Source: Bacillota bacterium (GTDB lineage: Bacteria > Bacillota > Desulfitobacteriia > Desulfitobacteriales > JAJXUE01). Taken from it: a stretch of DNA of 49,484 bases. This document shows positions 17,923 to 25,700 of the stretch, piece by piece; the stretch's first letter is position 1; each line of letters starts with the position of its first letter. The stretch is taken from the NCBI GenBank assembly GCA_021783135.1, contig JAJXUE010000018.1, positions 1 to 49,484 of the forward strand, in the 5' to 3' direction. The notes beneath the pieces were generated by a model. That model had not been told where the DNA came from, made no database searches, and saw only the letters and a list, made by a program, of their open reading frames with translations. The translations under genes were made by a program, and so were the position numbers.

Positions 17923-19209
17923 ATGTTGACAAAAAAGCTGTTTCAGTCTAAATATCTTACGTCCTTGCACCTTAAGATCTTCCTTTTTACGATGATGCTC
18001 ATATTTTTAATGACAGCCGCTTTTCTAGTAGTTATTTTTGCTTCAGGAGTTAATGCTATCACGCGAAATTTGATCATAGAGGTTAATGTTGTGGCGGCTG
18101 TCTTGATTGCCGGTGCCGGGCGCATGTGGGCCATGGGTCTGATTCATTCGTTGACACACATAACCACAGCTTTGACGCAGATATCCAAAGGGGATTTAAG
18201 TGTAGAAGTAAAGGTGGAAAATTATGACGAATTTGGACTGCTGGAAGTTGCTGCCAGGGATATGGTGGCCGATTTAAGAAACATTACCACAGCTATCAAT
18301 CAAACCTCATCCTTTGTTGCAACCTCTGCCCGACAATTGACGTCACATGCCGCTGAAATAGCGGCTGCTTCAGAGCAAATAGCGTATACGGTACAAGATA
18401 TCAATCTTAAATCCCAGGAGCAAACGGAGCAAACCAACACTGTGACCACCGCAGTCAGAGAATTAAGCGTCGCCATCCAGCACAGTAATGAGAACGTTCA
18501 GGAAGTAAGTGAAAAAAGCAACGGTGCATTTCAATTGGCCCAAGACGGGCAAAGCTCGATGGAAAATGTAGTTACTAAGATGGATTCCATAGACCGACTC
18601 GTGTCGAACAGTGTCAACACTTTTCATGATTTAACCCAGTTAAGTCAACAAATCAGCTCGATTGTCACAGTTATTAGCCAAATAACCAGCCAAACCCATC
18701 TCTTGTCGCTGAATGCCTCGATTGAAGCGGCACGAGTGGGCGAACAGGGACGTGGCTTTGCGGTTGTTGCCAACGAGATTAAAAAGCTTTCCGAAGAAAC
18801 GTCCCGTTCCGCGAATGAAATAACACATGTCATTTTGACCATGCAAAGCTTAGTTCAACAAGTTGCTATCGCGATGGATCAAGGAGCCCAAGAAGTAAAA
18901 GAGGGCGCCAAGGTAACGGGTGAAGCGGGCGAATCATTTAAGCAGATTCTTGCAGCAATTGAAGGTGTCAATAATCGCGTGGTGGAGATCAGCTCGGTTA
19001 ACGAGCAAATAGCCGCGACCTCGGAGTCCATAATCCCAATCATGCATGCTTTAGTTGACCGCTCTAATGCCATGGGTGATGCAACTTCCACTGTTGTGGC
19101 TACTACGGAGGAACAAACCGCGGCCATGTCCGAGATTTCTGCTAATGCGGAGGAATTAGTCGGGGCGACGACCGAGTTACAACATCACGTCACTAAATTT
19201 AAACTATAG
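17923..19209 (+). CDS. Chemoreceptor without a sensor domain (two membrane helices, HAMP, MCP)
   Basis: 428 residues. Two hydrophobic helices (about 16-38 and 46-68) are separated by only a few residues, so there is almost no extracytoplasmic domain; a HAMP-like segment follows and then the methyl-accepting signalling region with [18 protein letters not shown], a less typical tip than the two upstream receptors. It may sense the membrane or internal state, or act with the preceding receptors. ATG with acgagagga site, 31 bases after the previous gene, so probably co-transcribed. The duplicated block ends inside codon 67, and the copy at 49270 is truncated. Confidence 0.9.
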   Translation: MLTKKLFQSKYLTSLHLKIFLFTMMLIFLMTAAFLVVIFASGVNAITRNLIIEVNVVAAVLIAGAGRMWAMGLIHSLTHITTALTQISKGDLSVEVKVENYDEFGLLEVAARDMVADLRNITTAINQTSSFVATSARQLTSHAAEIAAASEQIAYTVQDINLKSQEQTEQTNTVTTAVRELSVAIQHSNENVQEVSEKSNGAFQLAQDGQSSMENVVTKMDSIDRLVSNSVNTFHDLTQLSQQISSIVTVISQITSQTHLLSLNASIEAARVGEQGRGFAVVANEIKKLSEETSRSANEITHVILTMQSLVQQVAIAMDQGAQEVKEGAKVTGEAGESFKQILAAIEGVNNRVVEISSVNEQIAATSESIIPIMHALVDRSNAMGDATSTVVATTEEQTAAMSEISANAEELVGATTELQHHVTKFKL

Positions 19210-19382
19210 TAAGAGGCACATAATTTACCGTATAATTACAGTCAACTTTGACTTAGTACGGAATATGATGAATCAGGAAGTGAGTTTTTTTTACAGCACG
19301 CATGTGTACGTTCTCACAATCACAATATACTGTGTTTTGTTGTTTGGGTCTATTCCGAAGCGGGAAGGGGATGATGCCCGGT

Positions 19383-19574
19383 ATGAAAAAGGACCTGAGG
19401 TGCTCGTGCAAAAAGTTGGTGTGTCAGATTGACGGCGATGATATAGTCCTAAAATGTCGTCACTGCAAAAAAATCATCTATATTCACACCAGAGGCTTAA
19501 TCAGCATGGAATATCGGGTCGAAGAGCCGCTCATAAAACTTAATAGCATCCCCAATGCATACCAAAGCCGTTAA
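19383..19574 (+). CDS. Com-like zinc-finger protein (first of three)
   Basis: Small Cys-rich protein of 63 aa beginning MKKDLRCSCKKLVCQI. Cysteines at residues 7, 9, 14, 25 and 28 (C-x-C-x4-C then CRHC) match the Com family of zinc-binding regulators, whose phage Mu member binds mRNA to activate mom translation. Two close paralogues are at 29665 and 29936. I chose ATG 19383 by alignment with them; ATG 19371 or 19374 is possible, since GGAAGGGG (19363-19370) lies closer to those. A two-hairpin element begins directly at the stop codon. Target unknown. Confidence 0.75.
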   Translation: MKKDLRCSCKKLVCQIDGDDIVLKCRHCKKIIYIHTRGLISMEYRVEEPLIKLNSIPNAYQSR

Positions 19575-19617
19575 GACTTAGAGTCCAAGGCCAGCGTTAA
19601 CTGTGACGTTGGCTTTT
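19575..19617 (+). other. Two-hairpin RNA element E1 (mini-hairpin plus terminator)
   Basis: GACTTAGAGTC (19575-19585) followed by a 12-bp wobble-containing stem AGGCCAGCGTTA/TGACGTTGGCTT with T tract. The same arrangement recurs at 29570 and 29857, each time beside a Com-like gene. The second hairpin can terminate transcription. Confidence 0.6.
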
Positions 19618-19646
19618 TGCATTTGTGAAGGGAGCTGACAGCTATA

Positions 19647-19847
19647 ATGTTAGCAATCGGTAAAATAATGGATACTAGCGTTGCACCGATACTGGCAAGT
19701 CAAACTATCGGAGAAATTACGCCGATTATGCAGCGCAACGCTCTGCCCGGGCTGCCTGTTGTGGACAAAAACCGCAAATTGCTCGGGGTGGTGTTTAGTT
19801 ATAGTCAAGGAGCTGAGTTAGCACCAGAAACGCCTGTGGTAAAGTAA
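19647..19847 (+). pseudogene. N-terminal CBS half of a sigma-54 activator, split by a frameshift
   Basis: 66 residues starting MLAIGKIMDTSV, a CBS-type small-molecule-binding half-domain (PGLPVVDKNRKLLGVV) ending ETPVVK-stop. The next frame resumes exactly where the sequence should continue (MSRQVPAV). The join AAAGTAATGAG would read V-K-V-M-S-R with one extra G after AAAG, so a one-base deletion or sequencing error is likely. Alternatively the TAATG overlap (stop 19845-19847, start 19847) couples two separate polypeptides. The ribosome site GGGAG lies at 19629-19633. Confidence 0.65.
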
Positions 19848-21031
19848 TGAGTAGGCAGGTGCCGGCGGTAGATAAAAACTTTCCTGCTGCCAAGGCCTTA
19901 GCCTTAGATTTTGCCCTCTTGCCGGTAGTAAACGCTAAGAAGCAGGTTTTAGGCATTGTGTTGCGTTCAGAATTGATAAAATTGCTGGGTGGGCCCTTAC
20001 CCAGCACCGAAAAAAATATGGAAGTGCTGCCAAGCCAAACTGACTCTTCCGACATACCTGAGCTGCGCCTGGCCCAAGAACGTGCGATACTGCTGCGCAA
20101 GGCAGGGCTGATAGCCTATGCTCCTAAGATGCTGCGGCTGGTTGATTTATGTTTGCGCGTTGCACCGGCAGATTCGACTGTGCTGATTACAGGAGAATCC
20201 GGTGTAGGTAAGGAGCTTTTTGCGAACTTAATCCATGCCCAAAGCAACCGAGCCTTAGGGCCGTTGGTTAAAATTAATTGCGGTGCCATTCCGGAAAACT
20301 TGCTGGAATCGGAACTGTTTGGGTATGAAGCAGGAGCCTTTACCGGGGCCAATCGTCAGGGTAAGCTGGGTATGTTTGAATTGGCACATGGCGGGACTTT
20401 GTTGCTCGATGAAGTGGGTGAACTGCCGCTTCATTTGCAGGTGAAACTTTTACGGGCCATCCAGACGCAAGAGATTGTCAGGGTAGGCGGAGTCAAAACA
20501 AAAAAAGTCGATATTCGGGTAGTGGCAGCTACCAATCGTGACTTAGCCCAAATGGTGTCAACAGGAGCGTTTCGCCAGGACTTGTATTTTCGGTTAAACG
20601 TTGTACCGCTTGAGGTACCGCCGCTGCGCGAACGCCGAGAGGATATTTTGCCGTTACTGCACCATATGCAAATCAAGTTTACGCATAAATTAAAAATGGA
20701 AAAGCGTTTTGCCCCGGAGGTCTTAAAAGCCTTGCATAACTACACCTGGCCTGGAAACGTACGCGAATTGGAAAATATCGTTGAACAGCTGTTTGTGCTG
20801 ACTCCCGGTTATGAGGTTACTGCAGCAGACTTACCGCCCAAGCTGTGCCGTGAACGAGGTGGCAGTGTCAAAGTAAGTGGCATAATGCCCTTACGCCAAG
20901 CAGTGCAAGCGGTGGAAGAACAGCTCTTGACGGAAGCTCTGAGTGTATGTGGCGGAACCTACCAGGCCGCAGCAGCTTTGGGCATTGACCAGTCAACCTT
21001 TGTGCGTAAGTTAACAAAATTTAAGCGATAG
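19847..21031 (+). CDS. Sigma-54-dependent transcriptional activator (CBS half, AAA+, HTH)
   Basis: 394 residues. The first 50 or so form the second CBS half (PVVNAKKQVLGIVLRSEL). An AAA+ sigma-54 interaction domain follows: Walker A GESGVGKE (about residue 116), the sigma-54 contact loop GAFTGA (about 162), Walker B LLLDEVGE and arginine-finger region FRQDLYFRLNV. A Fis-like helix-turn-helix ends the chain (TYQAAAALGIDQSTFVRKL). It would activate sigma-54 promoters, most obviously the one at 21244 in front of hdrC. CBS domains often bind adenine nucleotides, so an energy-state signal is plausible. Confidence 0.9.
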   Translation: MSRQVPAVDKNFPAAKALALDFALLPVVNAKKQVLGIVLRSELIKLLGGPLPSTEKNMEVLPSQTDSSDIPELRLAQERAILLRKAGLIAYAPKMLRLVDLCLRVAPADSTVLITGESGVGKELFANLIHAQSNRALGPLVKINCGAIPENLLESELFGYEAGAFTGANRQGKLGMFELAHGGTLLLDEVGELPLHLQVKLLRAIQTQEIVRVGGVKTKKVDIRVVAATNRDLAQMVSTGAFRQDLYFRLNVVPLEVPPLRERREDILPLLHHMQIKFTHKLKMEKRFAPEVLKALHNYTWPGNVRELENIVEQLFVLTPGYEVTAADLPPKLCRERGGSVKVSGIMPLRQAVQAVEEQLLTEALSVCGGTYQAAAALGIDQSTFVRKLTKFKR

Positions 21032-21084
21032 GCATAATTTAAGCGGCAGGCATAATTTGTAGTTTGAGTAAGGTAGCATGCCCA

Positions 21085-21122
21085 AAAGCCCTGAGATCCC
21101 ATATGGATATCAGGGCTTTTTT
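21085..21122 (+). terminator. Terminator after the sigma-54 activator gene
   Basis: AAAGCCCTGA (21085-21094) pairs with TCAGGGCTTT (21110-21119) and is followed by a T run. It separates the regulator from the Hdr operon. Confidence 0.85.
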
Positions 21123-21243
21123 AATGCGCTACTTAGGCCTTAGTGATTTATAGCACAACTGCAATCATGCCGGTGACCACCTACCCATGGTTAAAGTGAT
21201 TTAATTCACATGCCAAAAGTCCGCTGTTTTAGCTCTTCGCCGG

Positions 21244-21260
21244 TTGGCATGAAGCTTGCT
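21244..21260 (+). promoter_or_regulatory. Sigma-54 (-24/-12) promoter of the hdr-met operon
   Basis: TTGGCATGAAGCTTGCT matches the TTGGCA-N6-TTGCT pattern; the GG (21246-21247) and GC (21258-21259) are 12 bases apart as required. It lies 50 bases before hdrC, directly downstream of a sigma-54 activator gene. The activator's upstream binding site is not obvious. Confidence 0.75.
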
Positions 21261-21309
21261 ATAGGTTAGGGCAACGGAATCTTTTATCGCGGATGGGAGG
21301 GTAAGTAAT

Positions 21310-21843
21310 GTGAATGATGTGTTGGGATACCTGGAGCGGGAAAGCAAACAGCCGCTAAGTCTTTGCTATCAGTGTCAAAAATGCTCCGGGGGCTGCCCTG
21401 TTAGCAAATTGACTACTGTCATGGCCCATCAAGTCGTGCGTTTGGCGCAACAAGACCAGGTAGAAGCTTTAATCGCCGCGCCACTTGTATGGTACTGCAC
21501 CGGGTGTAAAACGTGTCAAGCTCGTTGCCCGAACGGTATCGACATCTCGGCTGTGCTTGACGTGCTCAAGGCCAAAGTCTTAAGTGAGGCCAACAAGGTC
21601 ACGGACTTAGCTTCTTTTCATACCAGCTTTCTGAATTCTGTGCAACGCCACGGCCGAGTTTACGAATTAGGTATGGTAGTTGGGTACAAATGGCGTGTTA
21701 AGCGATGGCTGGAAGACAAGGAACTTGGCAGCCGCATGTTCCTGAAAGGAAAACTTGCCTTGCTGCCACACCGGATTGCCTATAGACGGCAAGTCAAGGA
21801 CCTATTCCGACTTCAAGCGCGAGGAGGTAGGGAAGATGACTGA
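21310..21843 (+). CDS. hdrC: HdrC-like iron-sulfur subunit
   Basis: 177-residue protein with two [4Fe-4S] motifs, CYQCQKCSGGCP (about residues 18-29) and CTGCKTCQARCP (about 62-73), as in the HdrC subunit that wires HdrA to HdrB. Start GTG behind GGGAGGG. It overlaps hdrB by 8 bases. In acetogens such as Moorella, HdrABC with MvhD and MetFV forms one methylene-tetrahydrofolate reductase complex, and all these genes are present here in order. Confidence 0.9.
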   Translation: MNDVLGYLERESKQPLSLCYQCQKCSGGCPVSKLTTVMAHQVVRLAQQDQVEALIAAPLVWYCTGCKTCQARCPNGIDISAVLDVLKAKVLSEANKVTDLASFHTSFLNSVQRHGRVYELGMVVGYKWRVKRWLEDKELGSRMFLKGKLALLPHRIAYRRQVKDLFRLQARGGREDD

Positions 21844-22708
21844 ACGAGTGAGCTATTATCCCGGTTGTTCCTTGCACACCGGCGCACGCGAATATGATTT
21901 GTCTTGTCGTCGGGTGCTGCAGGCACTAGGTGTATATTGCGCGGAAGTTAACGACTGGAATTGCTGCGGCGCAAGCTCTGCTCACAGTGCAGGTCATGCT
22001 TTAAGCCTAAGCTTGCCGTTGCGCAATTTGCTGTTGTGCCAGGGGGAGAGTGAGCGGTTAGTGGTGCCGTGTGCTGCTTGCTATAACCTGTTACGTACCA
22101 CGACGGAAATTTTGGCGGTTGGAACGCCGGAAGCCAGAAGCGTGCAGGAACAAGTCGAGCAAATTATGGGCAAAGCATACAGCCGAAAAGTCAAGGTAGA
22201 ACATCCTTTGGACTTATTGACACAGCCAGCGCTACTGGCACGCCTCAAAGCACAACTTTGCCAATCACTGCAGGGGTTAAAGCTGGCGCCGTATTATGGT
22301 TGTCTCTTGGTTCGTCCGGAAAATATTGCCTTTGACAACCCGGAACAGCCCCAAAAAATGGATCTGTTGTTGCAGGAATTAGGCGCAGATGTGGTGCGTT
22401 GGTCCTACAAAACTGAATGTTGCGGCGGTGGGCTGGGTATAACTCAGGGCAAGGCCACAACACCTCTAGTGGATAGACTGGTGTATGAGGCCAAACGCGC
22501 CGGCGCAGAAGCTTTAGTAACTGCCTGCCCGCTTTGCCAAGCTAATTTGGAAGGACGGCAAAGTGAGAGTATGCCGGTATTCTACTTCACAGAATTAGTC
22601 GGTTTGGCCTTGGGGCTAGCGGATACCGAAGCCTGGTTTCAAGCACACTTAATTGATGTTTTTCCCCTCTTAAACCAAGTGAAAGGAGGGAGTTTACGTG
22701 TCAGATAA
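21836..22708 (+). CDS. hdrB: HdrB-like CCG-domain subunit
   Basis: 290 residues with two cysteine-rich CCG domains: YYPGCSLH, WNCCGA and PCAACYNLL in the first, YYGCLLVRP, ECCGGGLG and TACPLCQAN in the second, the ligands of the noncubane [4Fe-4S] clusters in HdrB. In methanogens HdrB reduces CoM-S-S-CoB; here, without that substrate, it would relay electrons toward MetVF. ATG 21836 has GAGGTAGGGA upstream; it overlaps hdrC and hdrA. Confidence 0.9.
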   Translation: MTERVSYYPGCSLHTGAREYDLSCRRVLQALGVYCAEVNDWNCCGASSAHSAGHALSLSLPLRNLLLCQGESERLVVPCAACYNLLRTTTEILAVGTPEARSVQEQVEQIMGKAYSRKVKVEHPLDLLTQPALLARLKAQLCQSLQGLKLAPYYGCLLVRPENIAFDNPEQPQKMDLLLQELGADVVRWSYKTECCGGGLGITQGKATTPLVDRLVYEAKRAGAEALVTACPLCQANLEGRQSESMPVFYFTELVGLALGLADTEAWFQAHLIDVFPLLNQVKGGSLRVR

Positions 22709-25700
22709 ACCTGTCGGAGCTGTTTTAGTACTGGGTGGCGGAATTGCCGGTATGCAGTCGGCCCTGGACTTGGCAGAAGGCGGATTTCTCGTACACTTAG
22801 TGACAGATGAGCCTTCTATAGGTGGCAAAATGGCCAAACTGGATAAAACTTTCCCGACTAATGAATGTGCAATGTGTCTGCTCGGGCCTAAAATGTCGGA
22901 CACCGCGAGTCATCCGAATATCAGACTGCACACCTTGAGCAAATTAGCTCAGGTGCAAGGTGAGGCCGGAAACTTTAGCGTCACCGTCCGACATGCGGCC
23001 CGCTTTGTCAACATGGAGGAGTGTACGGCGTGTGGTGAGTGTGAGGCTGTGTGCCCGGTAACGGTAGCGGATGAATTCAACCAAGCCATGAGTGAGCGTA
23101 AGGCGATTTATAAATTGTTTCCGCAGGCCGTGCCCAATAAATACTTGATTGACAAGCGCGGTGAGCCACCTTGCCGTGGTACGTGTCCGGCAGGCTGCAA
23201 TGTGCAAGGGTATGTAGCCTTACTGGCCGAGGGACGTTTCCCTGAAGCCTTAGAAGTTACCCGGCGCAAAATGCCGTTTGCGGGTATCTGCGGTCGTATT
23301 TGTCATCACCCCTGCGAAACAGCTTGTAATCGCAAAGATTTAGACCAGCCCATCGCTATTGCTCAGCTTAAAAGGGCAGCGGCAGACTTTGGCTGGGCTG
23401 AGGCCGAGCAAAAGCAGCTTCTAACCCAAGTACCAAGCGCACCGCAGCTGGACGCCAACGGGCAAGTGCGCAAAGTCGGTATTATTGGCGCCGGGCCGGG
23501 TGGACTGGCTGCAGCGAAAGACTTGGCTGAGCTCGGTTACCAAGTTACCGTGATCGATGCTTTAGCGCAAGCGGGCGGTATGCTTAGTGCCTGCATCCCG
23601 CACTATCGTTTACCTCAGCCTGTAGTGCAACGCGAAATCGCTGCGATATTGGCTTTGGGCATTGAGTTTCGCCCCAATACCACAGTGGGAGTCGATGTTA
23701 GCCTCGCAGAGCTGCAGCAAGAGTTTCCAGCGTTGCTCCTGGCGTTAGGCTGTCAAAAGGGACGCTCTTTGGCGCTTGAGGGTAATGATTTGACTGGAGT
23801 ATTTTCCGGCATAGAGTTCCTGCGTGCCGTAGCCCTGGGGCAATACGTGGCTGTCGGACGGAAAGTTGTCATAGTCGGCGGTGGGAATGTTGCGATTGAC
23901 ACAGCCCGAACCGCCTTGCGCCTAGGCGCAAACGAAGTGCACATCTACTACCGCCGGGACAGAGCCGCAATGCCGGCGCATGCCTGGGAAGTGGCGGAGG
24001 CTGAAGCGGAAGGTGTTGTGCTGCACACCGGTTGGGCGCCTTGCAAACTGGTCGGACAACAGGGTAACTTAAACGGCATCCATTTCCAACGCAGCTCGGC
24101 GGAGGGCCGCGGGAGCTTAAACCTTGATACCACGCAGAATTTGACAGTAGCAGCAGACAGCGTAATTCTGGCCATAGGGCAGGATTCAGACTTAAGCTGC
24201 TTAAACGGCAGCGGCATTGCCACCCAACACGGCAAAATTACGGTTGATGCCCTAACTTATGCCACTGCGGTTGCAGGCATCTTCGCCTGTGGTGATGTGG
24301 TGAGTGGCCCAGCCTCAGTAGTCGAGGCAGTGGGTGCGGCCCATGCCGCAGCAGAATCAATCCATCGTTATCTGCACGGACTAGATTTGGCAGCGGGCAG
24401 GGATACCGCCAAATCACCCTTGGTGGATGCACCGCCTAAAAGTACGCGAATTAAGGTACCGCGTCAAGTGCAGAAGTTAATGGAACCTTCAGTGCGGGCG
24501 CAAAGTTTTGCTGAAGTGTACTCCGGTTATAGCCGGGAAGAGGCTATAGCTGAGGCCCGGCGTTGCTTTAACTGCGGTACCTGTTCTGAGTGTTTGCAGT
24601 GTGTAACCGCGTGCAAAAAAGGAGCCATCAACCATGCTGCATTGCCTACCGAGGAACAACTGCAAGTAGGCGCCATCATTTTAGCACCTGGGTATGAAGT
24701 GCAAGCAGGTGAACTGCGCGGTGAGTATGGCTATGGCATTTATCCAAATGTAATGACCTCGCTGGAGTTTGAGCGTTTACTCAGTTCGACCGGACCTACA
24801 GCAAGTCATGTGCTGCGGCCATCGGATGGCAAAGTACCGCGCAAGATAGCCTTTATCCAGTGCGTTGGTTCGCGGACGTGCAGCAAAGGGAATGCATACT
24901 GCTCCTCAATCTGCTGTATGTACGCCACGAAGGAAGCCCTGATTGCCCGGGAACACGATGCGCAAATTGAACCGACAATCTTTTACCTGGACTTACGCTC
25001 CTATGGCAAGAACTTTGATAAGTATGTTAAAGCGGCACGGGAAGGCGGGGTGCGTTATATCCGGACCATGATTTCCAGTGTGCGGGAAGACCCGGTCAGC
25101 GGTAATCTGCGACTCAAATATGCGCAAGGGGAGGCTTTGCGGGAAGAGGAATTCGACCTGGTCGTGCTGGCAGTGGGGGTTAAACCACCACGAGATGCAG
25201 CGGACTTGGCCAAAATTACCAATATTGAACTGAACGAATACGGTTTTGCCGCTACCAATCCTTTAAACCCGGTTCTCACCTCACAACCAGGCATCTTTGC
25301 GGCCGGAGCTTTTCAAGGACCACGTGATATTCCGGAAACTGTGATTAACGCCAGTGCTGCGGCGGCCGCAGCGGCGACTCAGCTGGCAGCGGGGCGAAAT
25401 CAGCTTATTACTCCGAAAATTTATCCGCCGGAACGCGATGTCCGGGGCGAACCGGCACGAGTAGGTGTGTTTATCTGCCGCTGCGGCATAAATATTGCTT
25501 CCATTGTCGATGTACCCGAAACCCTGGCTTACGTACAAACTTTGCCTGGGGTGGTGCATGCGGAAGAATTTCTCTATACCTGCTCCCAGGATACAATCAA
25601 GCACATCCAGGGGGTAATTGAGGCTTCCCGGCTGAACCGAGTAGTGGTTGCTTCCTGTACCATCCGCACGCATCAGCCTTTATTCCGAGCAGCATTGCGG

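Larger units (their letters stand above)
9817..18122. repeat. 8306-bp direct repeat, copy 1
   Basis: From C9817 to G18122 the sequence recurs at 41164-49469 in the same orientation with a constant offset of 31347. All predicted proteins, the tRNA and the spacers I compared match base for base. The left edge is inside the last codons of hemL and the right edge is inside the third chemoreceptor gene, which is intact here. This copy is in the natural context for both genes, so it is the presumed original. Confidence 0.95.
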
